From contig NW_003314392.1 in the NCBI RefSeq assembly GCF_000143415.4, forward strand, positions 258,433 through 322,432: a stretch of 64,000 bases of DNA. Reading direction: 5' to 3'. A program made the position numbers and the translations under genes. Under the pieces are notes generated by a model. That model saw nothing but the letters and a program-made list of their open reading frames with translations. It did no database searches and was not told the origin of the DNA. Shown one piece after another: positions 12,381 through 21,664 of the stretch; the stretch's first letter is position 1, and every line of letters begins with the position of its first letter. The DNA is from Selaginella moellendorffii (lineage: Eukaryota > Streptophyta > Lycopodiopsida > Selaginellales > Selaginellaceae).

Positions 12381-12755
12381 TGTAAGCAACCAAAGGGAAC
12401 GACTCAAGAGACGATCCGTTGGGGTTCAAATATAGAGGGAAAGGGCCTATGAACAAAAGTGCACCCCCTTTTCCAATCGGTTAAGGGAACGACTCAAGAG
12501 ACGATCCGTTGGGGTTCAAATATAGAGGGAAAGGGCCTATGAACAAAAGTGCACCCCCTTTTCCAATCGGTTAAGGGAACGACTCGAGAGACGATCTGTT
12601 GGGGTTCAAATATAAAGGGAAAGGGCTTATGAACAAGAGTGCACCCCTTTTTCCAATCAGTTAAGGGTCTTGGGATAGTTGGAGTTAAGCGTCTTTGGGT
12701 TTGAATAGTACTGGGTTGGGTGACCTCCTGGGAAGTCCAAATTCATAAGCTTACA
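12381..12755 (+). repeat. 3' terminal repeat of the TRIM-like element with a 90-bp unit present three times
   Basis: 375 bp, exactly 180 bp longer than the 5' repeat. The excess is two extra copies of a 90-bp unit beginning GGGAACGACT at 12395, 12485 and 12575. The first two units are nearly identical; the third differs at several positions. Confidence 0.88.
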
Positions 12756-12784
12756 GCTTGCTATTGAAGATTTGGGTTGTAATG

Positions 12785-13005
12785 CTATCCATTTGAGTTT
12801 GTGCCATTTAGTCTGATGGGGCCTTTTCCATGGTCAATAGCTAGCAATGAGTATGTCATTATTACTTTTGACTACTTGACTCACTTGGTGAATGTTGATG
12901 CTCTTGTTAGTTGCAACTATTATTGGATATTTCCTCCTCAATTGAATAGTGTTCCAACATTCCTGCCTAAAGCAGATTCTCTCAGATAATGGTCTTATTG
13001 ACTGA
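12785..13005 (+). pseudogene. Integrase fragment of a gypsy element
   Basis: The nucleotide sequence follows the integrase core of the intact-looking gypsy pol at about 25085-25290. Shared features are a PF-LMGPFPxS-like start, NEYVII, DYLT, and a final TCGGATAATGG/TCAGATAATGG corresponding to the second catalytic Asp region. Many C-to-T type changes and small deletions have destroyed the frame. It lies just after the resumed internal repeat at 12756. Confidence 0.75.
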
Positions 13006-14425
13006 AGTAAAAGTATACATTTATCTCATTAAAGTTTCTATAATTGGAATAGAAAGTTTGAAATTTTAAATTTAAAGAAAGGTTTTATTTGATATTTATA
13101 ATATTCAAACATAATAAAAACCTTAACTAATTAAACACAAAGTTGATGCCTTTAGTTAAAGGAAAATGTTAAATGAACAATAGTTATTTAGTATTTTTTT
13201 ATAACCAACTAAAGGTTAAAATTAAGAATGTGCACTATTATGATCAAATTATTTTATAAATGTAAATAAATATATCAATCACCACATTTTTTAGAGTTTT
13301 AATAAGTAAGATAATTTTATGAGAAAGTAATTTTTAAAAATTATTTATTTCAAAAATAAATATCTGATTTCTTTATTCTTGTTTTTTAATTTATGAACTA
13401 TGATATATTTAATAAAAATTTCTATTCGATTTGTCTTAGAATCCCATGCTGATAATGGTGGATTACCATGCTTATATAAAACTAAGTTAAGATCATTTTC
13501 AAAAATCAATTAAGATAGTGATTGACAATGTTTACTTGAACAACCTATATGTAAATTTCAATTTTATTCATGTGAATGAATGAATATATATCCATTCATA
13601 ACCAATGCAAGCTTGACAGAATACTTGTAAAAGGCCCTGCATGGTGGTAGATATCCTTGACTTCTTATGATTTGTTAATCCATATGGTCTGTGATGATAA
13701 TCCCACATAGAAAACTGAACTCCTAAAATTAATCACACCAGAAAATTTCCTATATTAGCCCTTCCAAGGTGCTTGAAATTATATAATTTTAAATAAAAGG
13801 TAGATTGCCAAAAACCCAAAACTTGACTATGAAAGGACCACCATCATGAACCCATCTTGGTATGCATGAGGCATGAGATGAACCAATTTGAGTGCTTTCT
13901 AAAACTAGTAAGGGTCTTCTGATATACAAATATATCAGAAGTAGATAAACTAAATGCCTCTTTAAACATTAGCCTCAAAGTTAAATAGCAAAACAAATAC
14001 AAGCCTCGTAGGATATAAGTGCATCTCCAAACTGAGGAGCCTCAAAGTAGCACCATGAGATAATATCTATCTAAGTCTCGTAGTGCCCGCCCATTGAGAA
14101 GCATGAGACATTATGAAATGCAGTTCAGTTTATTACTTTGTCAAATTCTCCACCTCCTCCTCACCTCTTCCTCCTGCTGCTCGCTCTATCTCCTCGGATT
14201 CTTTTGCAGTCTGGTGGTGTTTGTAGCCAAGTTGGCGCCCGAGAGTGTCCATCATGTGATCGATGTGCCTGCTCGTCAAACTACCCTGGCACCAAAAAAG
14301 TAGCCATTAATAATATATTTGGGACATGATTTTAGCACCTGAGATAAGCACAAAGTTTCACTTGTAAGAAAGAACAGGAGTGAATACTTATGTATCCAAG
14401 ATAATTAATAATACATAAGTATAAG
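13006..14425. other. AT-rich intergenic DNA, no gene seen
   Basis: 13.0-13.6 kb is very AT-rich. 13.6-14.4 kb is mixed and probably holds the upstream region of the PPR gene that follows. A short open frame at about 14138-14329 begins with a hydrophobic stretch and has several cysteines, but I could not assign it. Confidence 0.5.
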
Positions 14426-15880
14426 ATGCATTTTGATGGTTTCACATCCAACAGAAAGATGAGGTTTCCAGTAGCAGCCTATAATGGATCTCGTCCTAGC
14501 TTGGAGGTAGATCTCTTTGTTGCAAACAAGCTCATTGACATGTATGGAAGGTGTGGAAGCATAGGGGATGCACTGTCGGTCTTTCAAAGCCTCAAAGAAC
14601 GGGACTTCTTCTCCTGGCACTTTCTGCTCTACGGGTATATCCACAACGGGTATATAGAGGAGGCTAAACTCCTTTTTACTCGAATGCCATACAGGGACAT
14701 TGTCTCCTGGACTGCTATGTTAGCTGCGTATGCCAAGAGCAACCGTTTGGAGGAAGCCAAGGAGGTCTTTGACATGATGCCCCTGAGAAATCTCTTCTCT
14801 TGGACGTCGATGCTGGTTGCGTATGCCCGGAATGGGCATTTGCTTGACGCAAAACTTATGTTTCTCGAGTCCCCTGAGACCGACATGGTATCTTGGACAG
14901 CGTTGCTCACGGCGTACGCGCAAAATGGCTCTGTTAAGAGCGCCATAAAAGTTTTTGAAGAGATGCCCGAACACGACATTGTTGCTTGGAACGCTATCCT
15001 AGCTGCCTGTGCCCAAAACGGGCATATAGAACTGGCTCTAGCAACTTTCTCCAGAATGCCTGAGAGGAGTTTGACCTCGTGGAACACAATGCTGGCAGAA
15101 GGACCACAGCTGCATTCGTCTGACCAAGTATCTCAACTCTTCAAGGAAATGCCAGAGACTAACCTTGTCTCCTGGACTTCTTTGCTAGCAGCTCACGCTC
15201 GGGACGGGCATCTGGAGTTATCAAAGTGTACCTTTGACTCCATGCCTGAGTGGAGCACTGTGACCTGGAACGCACTTCTTTCGGTTTACAGCCGTGGAGA
15301 TTCGACAGAGCAGACCGACAGCTTGTTTCGCAGAATACCAGAACCGGATCTCGTCTCTTGGAACGCACTCTTGGCATCATACGCTCGAAACAGCCACGTT
15401 TCTAATGTGATCGTCGTCTTCCACCAAATGCCGGCTCGAAACATTATCTCATGGACTACGGCTTTGGGTGCCTTGATCCAAGACGGGAACCTGGAACTTG
15501 CTTCGAGGATGCTAGACCAAATGCCCGAGACCGATCTCATCTCAGTCAGCCAGCTTCTCTCTGCTTATGCTGTAAACGGACATATGCTTGAGGCATTTCA
15601 GATGTTCTTCGCAGCAAACCTCGTCTATGCTATCGACCAAGCTTGCTTTGTTTCGTTCCTGATCGCGTGCAGCCACGTTGGTTCGCTGGATCTCGCAAGG
15701 TCCTACTTTCTGTCGATGGCGGGCGACTTTGGGATCCAATCCACGAGGCAGCACTATTGCTGTCTAGTCGATCTTCTAGCCAGGTCGGGCTACTTGGACG
15801 ATGCCAGAGAGCTCATCCACACAATGCCATTTTTTCCCGGAACTTTGGAGTGGACGTGCTTGCACTCCGTCCGTGCGTGA
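14426..15880 (+). CDS. PPR protein made mostly of short (S-type) repeats, C-terminally truncated
   Basis: A 484-residue intronless reading frame made of about a dozen pentatricopeptide repeats near 31 residues each. The repeats share the pattern DxVSWxALLAAYAxNGHxxxAxxxFxxMPxR. PPR proteins bind organellar RNA one base per repeat; in lycophytes many direct C-to-U editing. The last complete repeat ends MPFFPGTLEWTCL, where an E/DYW tail would normally follow. Here the frame stops within six codons (SVRA). No clear targeting peptide is visible, and the chosen ATG may be internal to an older, longer gene. The 3' end overlaps by 91 bp the stop of the opposing PPR frame. A degraded copy lies at 26282-27282. 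Whether it is functional is uncertain; the open frame of 484 codons argues for recent activity. Confidence 0.8.
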   Translation: MHFDGFTSNRKMRFPVAAYNGSRPSLEVDLFVANKLIDMYGRCGSIGDALSVFQSLKERDFFSWHFLLYGYIHNGYIEEAKLLFTRMPYRDIVSWTAMLAAYAKSNRLEEAKEVFDMMPLRNLFSWTSMLVAYARNGHLLDAKLMFLESPETDMVSWTALLTAYAQNGSVKSAIKVFEEMPEHDIVAWNAILAACAQNGHIELALATFSRMPERSLTSWNTMLAEGPQLHSSDQVSQLFKEMPETNLVSWTSLLAAHARDGHLELSKCTFDSMPEWSTVTWNALLSVYSRGDSTEQTDSLFRRIPEPDLVSWNALLASYARNSHVSNVIVVFHQMPARNIISWTTALGALIQDGNLELASRMLDQMPETDLISVSQLLSAYAVNGHMLEAFQMFFAANLVYAIDQACFVSFLIACSHVGSLDLARSYFLSMAGDFGIQSTRQHYCCLVDLLARSGYLDDARELIHTMPFFPGTLEWTCLHSVRA

Positions 15881-17505
15881 TCAATCTTATTGCTAGTTTG
15901 CGAGAGAATTTTCCATGTTATATTATCAGCTTCGACAGGCATCTCTTCCATCATGATCATGGCCTCGTCAAGCTCATCCGCCCTGGCAAGAAGATCAATG
16001 ACACAATGGTAATGAGCCGTGCTTGGCCGGACTTCATACCAGGAAGACATGAGCTGCAACCAAAGCTTCCCCTCCTTGACGAGGCCGCAGTGGTTGCACA
16101 CAGCGAGAATGGACAAGAAGGTTGCACTGTCTGGCTTCAATCCTGCATCTATCAGTTGATAAAACTCTTCAAACACGAGTGTGGAGTCTCCCTTTTGACT
16201 ATAACCTTCCAGTAGCGCATTCCAGCTTACCAAGTTCCTCTTCAAGGACGTGGAGTCGAAAACATGCTGAGCGGCAGCCATGTTGCCACATTTGCCGTAG
16301 AGATCGAGCAAACAAGTGAGCAGGACACTGTCAGGCTCAAATCCACGCCTGTGAATCTCGCGGTGGATCGTTTTTCCAAGTTGCAATGAAGGAAGGATCG
16401 CACAGGCCTTGAGTGCACAGGAGCACGTCCAAAGATCTGGCCTGCATTGCAGATCACCAGACACCATCTCCTGGTATAACTCTAGAGCCAAGTGGGCTTC
16501 ACCACTTTCAACATACCCGAGAAGCATAGTGTTCCATGAAACACAGTCCCGGAGACGCTCTTGAATGTTGTCGAAGGCAGTGCGTGCGTCCACCAAGCTA
16601 CCACACTTGGAATACATGTCAACCACACAATTGGCGACATAAACATCTGACACAAACCTCCTCCTTGCAGCCTCTGAGTGCAGTGCCATGCCTTTCTCGA
16701 GACTTTTCACCTTGACAAGTTCTCCATCGCCGAGCTCACATCCATCTTCCTTTCTCGCAAGGTTTGAGCAAGCTTTCAGCGCTACAACGAAAGTCCGAGA
16801 GTTTGATGCTGCACACGAGGAAACGTGAGAGCTGGACTCGAGGGACTCAAACAGCTCCAGAGCAATCTCACCTTGATCGTTGTCAACATATCCCAGCATC
16901 AGTGTGTTCCATGAAACCACGTCGAGTGTTTCCATCTCTTCGAAGGCTCGCCTCGCATCTTGCATGCTCCCACACTTGGAGTACATGTCGATGAGGCTGC
17001 TTCCAACGTAAAAATCCCTCAAGACGAGGTTTTGCATTCGAGATCGAGCGTGAATCGCCATTCCCCTCTCCAAGCTTGTCATCTTCCAGGGATTTGCTCC
17101 TTCTTCCTCAGCAAGGCTCGTGACGGCCTTAAGAACCGCGACGAAAGTGCGACCATTCGCCACGCATTCTGCTTCCATGGCAAGGAAAAGCTCCAGAGCT
17201 CTTTCGGAAAAATGCCCGCTCACAGCATATGCTCGAATGAGCGCATTCCATGCAATGGCGTCGCGGTGCTTCATCTTGTGGAACACTTTGCTGGCGTCCA
17301 CGAGACTGCCACACCTGGAGTAGACGGTGACAAGGCTGCTAGCAACGTAGAGATCGTCTTCCAAACCATTGTCAATAACACTAGCATGGATTTTCCTTGC
17401 CTCGCCTATATCTCTACAGGACTTGAGCTGCGACAGCACGAGCGCGACACCTCTCACACTTGCATTGCTCGAGTGCTGGAATGAAGCCACCGGCCATGGC
17501 TGCAT
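15790..17505 (-). CDS. PLS-class PPR protein, C-terminally truncated
   Basis: A 571-residue intronless frame with alternating P, L and S repeats. Examples are VASSLVTVYSRCGSL, NALIRAYAVSG, YVGSSLIDMYSKCGSM, SWNTLMLGYV and LLTCLLDLYGKCGNM. The repeat homology runs to EMPVEADNITWKIL near 15890. The last 30 or so residues are read antisense to conserved PPR codons of the opposing gene, so they look like read-through past a break point. The expected E, E+ or DYW tail is missing. PLS proteins usually act in mitochondrial or plastid RNA editing; without the tail this one would need a partner or be inactive. It starts at 17505, close to the ZCCHC9-like remnant on the other strand. A rearranged copy lies at 27192-28763. 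Confidence 0.8.
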   Translation of the reverse strand: MQPWPVASFQHSSNASVRGVALVLSQLKSCRDIGEARKIHASVIDNGLEDDLYVASSLVTVYSRCGSLVDASKVFHKMKHRDAIAWNALIRAYAVSGHFSERALELFLAMEAECVANGRTFVAVLKAVTSLAEEEGANPWKMTSLERGMAIHARSRMQNLVLRDFYVGSSLIDMYSKCGSMQDARRAFEEMETLDVVSWNTLMLGYVDNDQGEIALELFESLESSSHVSSCAASNSRTFVVALKACSNLARKEDGCELGDGELVKVKSLEKGMALHSEAARRRFVSDVYVANCVVDMYSKCGSLVDARTAFDNIQERLRDCVSWNTMLLGYVESGEAHLALELYQEMVSGDLQCRPDLWTCSCALKACAILPSLQLGKTIHREIHRRGFEPDSVLLTCLLDLYGKCGNMAAAQHVFDSTSLKRNLVSWNALLEGYSQKGDSTLVFEEFYQLIDAGLKPDSATFLSILAVCNHCGLVKEGKLWLQLMSSWYEVRPSTAHYHCVIDLLARADELDEAMIMMEEMPVEADNITWKILSQTSNKIDHARTECKHVHSKVPGKNGIVWMSSLASSK

Positions 17506-17617
17506 TGCCCAGCTGGAGATGTCAAGGACAGTTTTGCTATGGTGAAACAGGAGGTCATTGTTCGTAACCTCTTAAGGATATTTTCTTTATGTTTCCCAAG
17601 GGGTACTTCGTTCGCAG

Positions 17618-17948
17618 ATTGTTTCCTCTGCAAGAAAGGTCAGAATTGTCCAAGAAACACTTGTGGAATCTATCCAAAGGTATGTGAATGCTGCTTGACT
17701 TCACTGGGACTGTTTCAGGGTGGATGCTGCAAGTTATGCGGCGAGGTCACTCATCTAGGCAGGGATTGCCCGACGAAAACCAAAGACACAAAAATAAGTG
17801 AGTACTGAGTGCGGTTTAGATCCAATCCAAACTCACCTTTTACGACTTTGCAGGCAAGGATGTGGCCCAAAGCGGCGAGAAGCGTATTGTTTATAAAAGC
17901 GGTGATGATCTAGAGGACGAGTGTAAGCATTCGTTCTTAAATATGTAG
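17618..17948 (+). pseudogene. 5'-truncated CCHC zinc-knuckle (ZCCHC9-like) gene remnant
   Basis: Three short exons can be joined through GT-AG introns at 17680-17718 (39 bp) and about 17800-17854. They give a first knuckle CFLCKKGQNCPRNTC, a second knuckle CKLCGEVTHLGRDC, and a tail with SGDDLEDE. This order and the tail fit the ZCCHC9 family of nuclear RNA-binding proteins. The first knuckle has lost its histidine and has irregular spacing. The first exon starts at a splice acceptor, and no upstream part of the gene is found before the divergent PPR start at 17505, so the gene is cut at its 5' end. Confidence 0.6.
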
Positions 17949-17976
17949 CAAGCTCCCAGATAACTAACTGGGAATT

Positions 17977-18418
17977 TCACGGATTGCATAAACATGTGAA
18001 ATTGAAAAGGTAACACCCTCCAGCAGTGAATTTCGGATCACCCAAAGGGCTCTCCTGTTCCATGAAGCGAGAAGCGTGTCCCTTCTTCATGCCATAACGG
18101 GTGCTCAAGACGGACGAGCTGCCCCTGCGGAGCTCGGCCAAAGTCTTTCTAGTTGCCTCTAAGGCGTCTGCGTACTCAAAAAGCCCGTGACCATCTAAGA
18201 AAGCTCTTAGCTCCAAGGCATTCTGCAACGACATCTAGGCCAAGTAAAGTTTTGTTGATGCGTGTACTTACCTGCTGCTGTTTAGTGAGCCCCAGAGATT
18301 TCATATCGTTCTTGGTCATGGACTTGAGTGAGTGGACGTCGTCGTAGCCATTTGTGGTGAAGATCTTACTGCTTCCCGCGAGAACACCGTTGCCAAGGTA
18401 CTCCTCGAGAGTCTGCAT
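17977..18418 (-). CDS. Small two-exon protein with SAM-like helical region
   Basis: Exon 1 (18418-18272) and exon 2 (18222-17977) join through a 49-bp GT...AG intron in phase 0. They give about 130 residues starting MQTLEEYLG. The first exon contains the pattern FTTNGYDDVHSLKSMTKNDM followed by KSLGLTKQQQ, and the second NALELRAFLDGHGLFEYADALE. The alternation of L-x-x-GY-D-L and GL-x-x-x-Q is what SAM-type helical bundles show, but I assign this only tentatively. No signal peptide or membrane segment. Function unknown. Confidence 0.65.
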
Positions 18419-18815
18419 TTTGTGCTTTTCCTAGGTAGGATCTGTGAACCTCCTGACTCGTTTTTAAACTCAAATCTGACGCCTTGCAACAGTGTTTCAT
18501 ACTCTTCAAAGTCGCCATTTTTACTTGTTCCTTCACCTCTATCCTGATGAATTGTCCGCTCTTGTGGAGCCCCAAAATTGTCCAGACTCGAAAAATTTGA
18601 GAGTGACTGCTTAGCCGACCTTGAGATTTCTTAAGGTATTTGCGAGAACGATTCTAAGCACCTGTATCGGGATGATATCAGCTGCAAACAGGTAACGTTA
18701 ATATTTTTATCAACCTTGGACTTACTTGCTCGTATCCCTCTCGATCCTTTGTAGCCTTCTAAAAAACTTTCACATTTTTTCGTTCCTTTTTAATTTTGAA
18801 CAGGCCAAGTGAAAG

Positions 18816-19134
18816 CTAGTGACAGGATTTCCACAGTGGCACGAACTTAGTTACATTGACGCAGCCCTCCTGGAGCTCTTGGCTGCACAGACATGGCAGA
18901 GGAAATCGCAAGAGGCTCGAGCAGCACTCGTTCAACACGCCGCTTCTCAAGCTCCCGAAAACCTCTCGCTGGTTTTGGGACGAAAGCGAGCGCAATGTCT
19001 TGACAATCCTCTTGGAGCATCCAGAAGCCGTGGCTAAGACACTCTTACCATGAGCGATCGTCACGGGCATACCCATAGCTTAGCAGTGCCGCAGCCACCA
19101 CGAGAACTATCACCATCGTCCTCAACTTCATCAT
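18816..19134 (-). pseudogene. Secreted LTP-like Cys-rich protein, frameshifted
   Basis: The ATG at 19134 opens a typical signal peptide (MMKLRTMVIVLVVAAALLS), but this frame stops after RDDRSW near 19045. The downstream sequence in another frame encodes C...NECCSS...PCLCSQELQEGC...SCH. The CC and CxC elements with two further cysteines are the hallmark of the eight-cysteine prolamin/non-specific lipid-transfer fold; the first cysteine of the fold is missing. The two parts fit only if a frameshift or a very small intron near 19045 is allowed. A short GTAAGAG...TTAG stretch is there but only 15 bp long, so I favour a broken gene. Confidence 0.5.
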
Positions 19135-19285
19135 CACTCTCTCTCTCTCTCTCTGTTTTGAACACTCACATTGTTTGTTCCTTTTCTATGGTGCTCAGTG
19201 TGACACATGTCTGAGAAAAACCATTACTTCATTTCACATTTTCTCTCACCTGTTGGCATTGCATTGCAGTACCTAGAGTTTGGAG

Positions 19286-19618
19286 ATGAAGAGTGTGTTC
19301 TCCCTTCTTTTTGTCACAAGCTTGGCTGTTCTCCTCACGGATGCGCAAGGGAGGGACTGCAACAAGGCGGAGATCGTCGACCTGGCAACACGGTGCTCCA
19401 ATGGCTTACTTGGTGCGCTCGAGCCACTACCACGCATGATTGGTCCGACCACTGATCTGTGGCCCGCATTCCAGTTGGTTGGCCACCTTCTCCAGAGCTG
19501 CTGTGGCACTTTAGTGGTGAGTTACAACACGAGCTGCTTGTATTCTCCTAGTGTCTCTTCTGGCAATCACTGCATGGATGTGAAGAGCTTGGTAAATCTA
19601 TGTGGGAGAGAATGTTAG
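19286..19618 (+). CDS. Small secreted eight-cysteine protein
   Basis: 110 residues from the ATG at 19286. A clear signal peptide (MKSVFSLLFVTSLAVLLTDAQG) is followed by a mature part with eight cysteines: C-C-CC-C-C-C-C. A CC pair in the middle fits prolamin/LTP-type folds, but the CxC element of classical lipid-transfer proteins is absent because cysteines five and six are eleven residues apart. It lies head to head with the broken LTP-like gene at 18816-19134, about 150 bp away across a CT-rich stretch. Probably apoplastic; the function is not known to me. Confidence 0.65.
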   Translation: MKSVFSLLFVTSLAVLLTDAQGRDCNKAEIVDLATRCSNGLLGALEPLPRMIGPTTDLWPAFQLVGHLLQSCCGTLVVSYNTSCLYSPSVSSGNHCMDVKSLVNLCGREC

Positions 19619-19928
19619 TTAGCTTGGAGCTATGGTGTGGCTCCATTTCAAGAAAGATATATATATATAAAAAACACACACACACAAATTCACATGGAAC
19701 AATGAGCTTGTAAACCAAACAAAGGTGATTGATTTGCTTGAGGTGATCTTTTACCATAGTCTTGCTAGAAGAAAATTCCATTTGTAGGAGAATCAGTAAC
19801 TCAAAGAATAATTAATAGAGCAAGTTTTTGTTTCTGTTATATTTTCATCTATGAGGGCCAAGTGTACAGCTACGATGCCGTATACTAATATTAGCGTAGT
19901 GGATTTTGGTAGCCGTCGGATTGGTTTC

Positions 19929-21032
19929 TGTAACACACGTGGTTTTGACCCTTTATCCTATGGTGATTTACCATAGGATAACACCACGAAGCGGAACCTA
20001 AACCCTCTTTGTGCCACGTGACAGATGCCACGTGTCCATGCCACGTGTNNNNNNNNNNNNNNNNNNNNNNNNNNNNNNNNNNNNNNNNNNNNNNNNNNNN
20101 NNNNNNNNNNNNNNNNNNNNNNNNNNNNNNNNNNNNNNNNNNNNNNNNNNNNNNNNNNNNNNNNNNNNNNNNNNNNNNNNNNNNNNNNNNNNNNNNNNNN
20201 NNNNNNNNNNNNNNNNNNNNNNNNNNNNNNNNNNNNNNNNNNNNNNNNNNNNNNNNNNNNNNNNNNNNNNNNNNNNNNNNNNNNNNNNNNNNNNNNNNNN
20301 NNNNNNNNNNNNNNNNNNNNNNNNNNNNNNNNNNNNNNNNNNNNNNNNNNNNNNNNNNNNNNNNNNNNNNNNNNNNNNNNNNNNNNNNNNNNNNNNNNNN
20401 NNNNNNNNNNNNNNNNNNNNNNNNNNNNNNNNNNNNNNNNNNNNNNNNNNNNNNNNNNNNNNNNNNNNNNNNNNNNNNNNNNNNNNNNNNNNNNNNNNNN
20501 NNNNNNNNNNNNNNNNNNNNNNNNNNNNNNNNNNNNNNNNNNNNNNNNNNNNNNNNNNNNNNNNNNNNNNNNNNNNNNNNNNNNNNNNNNNNNNNNNNNN
20601 NNNNNNNNNNNNNNNNNNNNNNNNNNNNNNNNNNNNNNNNNNNNNNNNNNNNNNNNNNNNNNNNNNNNNNNNNNNNNNNNNNNNNNNNNNNNNNNNNNNN
20701 NNNNNNNNNNNNNNNNNNNNNNNNNNNNNNNNNNNNNNNNNNNNNNNNNNNNNNNNNNNNNNNNNNNNNNNNNNNNNNNNNNNNNNNNNNNNNNNNNNNN
20801 NNNNNNNNNNNNNNNNNNNNNNNNNNNNNNNNNNNNNNNNNNNNNNNNNNNNNNNNNNNNNNNNNNNNNCTTTGTTCAGTGGCCCAATGCCCTGAACCTC
20901 GGGTTCCTGTGGACACGTGGCATGGACACGTGGCATCTGTCACGTGGCACAAAGAGGGTTTAGGTTCCGCTTCGTGGTGTTATCCTATGGTAAATCACCA
21001 TAGGATAAAGGGTCAAAACCACGTGCGCTATA
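19929..21032. mobile_element. Insertion with 113-bp inverted ends inside the 5' LTR, containing the assembly gap
   Basis: The 3' LTR shows the empty site (GGATTGGTTTC joined directly to AATCCGG). In the 5' LTR about 1.1 kb is inserted there, flanked by GTTTC on both sides (19924-19928 and 21033-21037). The inserted sequence begins TGTAACACACGTGG and ends CCACGTGCGCTATA. Positions 19936-20048 and 20913-21025 are a perfect inverted repeat as far as I can read, holding a short hairpin and three CCACGTG units each. The right end resembles the ends of the LTR-like repeats at 5.2 and 11.2 kb. It may be a solo LTR of that family or a fold-back element; the Ns hide the answer. Confidence 0.75.
20049..20869. 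other. Assembly gap (821 N)
   Basis: Unsequenced bases between the two inverted-repeat arms. Any open frame drawn across it is meaningless. The gap length is whatever the assembler estimated. Confidence 1.
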
Positions 21033-21162
21033 GTTTCAATCCGGACCACTCGCTCCTGTATATAAGCTAGGGTTTTTGGGCTAATTGAGATGCACATTTC
21101 TGTATTCCCTTTTCATATTCCATGCACTCACATTGGTGGAGGTGAGGGGCACCTTTGATTGT

Positions 21163-21664
21163 CCCTGGGGAGTGCTTGGATTTGGGATTTCGGTTTAGAT
21201 CTAGCTTTTGCATTGTCTAGATCTAGCTTTTTCCATTTCCTTTCTTTTGTTCTTTCCTTTCAGGATTTTGGTTTAGATCTAGCTTTTTGCATTGTCTAGA
21301 TCTACCATTTCTTTCCAGCTTTTTGTCATTTCTCTTCTTTTGCTCTTTCTTTTTCATTCATTTTCATGGCCGATCCGCAATCTCCTCCTTTGACTCTAGA
21401 GCAGCAATTGGTTCCCTGGGGAGTGCTTGGATTTGGGATTTCGGTTTAGATCTAGCTTTTGCATTGTCTAGATCTAGCTTTTTCCATTTCCTTTCTTTTG
21501 TTCTTTCCTTTCAGGATTTTGGTTTAGATTTAGCTTTTTGCATTGTCTAGATCTACCATTTCTTTCCAGCTTTTTGTCATTTCTCTTCTTTTGCTCTTTC
21601 TTTTTCATTCATTTTCATGGCCGATCCGCAATCTCCTCCTTTGACTCTAGAGCAGCAATTGGTT
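21163..21664 (+). repeat. 251-bp tandem duplication of the gypsy leader and gag start
   Basis: Positions 21163-21413 are repeated at 21414-21664 with very few differences. Each copy carries the leader, with its GTTTAGATCTAGC motifs, and the gag start ATGGCCGATCCGC (ATG at 21366 and 21617). The upstream ATG copy reads only a short way into gag before the second leader copy begins. Confidence 0.9.

Larger units (their letters stand above)
11981..12755 (+). mobile_element. TRIM-like element (miniature LTR retrotransposon), complete with target-site duplication
   Basis: Two direct terminal repeats (11981-12175 and 12381-12755) begin TGTAAGCAAC and end AGCTTACA. The 205-bp internal part starts with TTTGGTATCAGAG, the tRNA-Met primer-binding site, and ends with a purine-biased GGGAAGCATGGTGGAT before the second repeat. 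It has no coding capacity for gag or pol. GCTTG flanks both ends (11976-11980 and 12756-12760). The uninterrupted target is present in this window at 6011-6045 with a single GCTTG at 6016-6020, which proves insertion. Size and structure fit TRIMs, which depend on enzymes from an autonomous element. Confidence 0.9.

Noticed and set aside
14138-14329. Possible small secreted Cys-rich (Bowman-Birk-like) peptide
   Set aside because: A hydrophobic start and a few cysteines (CPSCDRCACSS) are seen, but the inhibitor loop pattern is not met and no second half exists.
19891-21070. Long open frames across 20.0-20.9 kb on both strands
   Set aside because: They consist almost wholly of unknown residues because the interval 20049-20869 is N.
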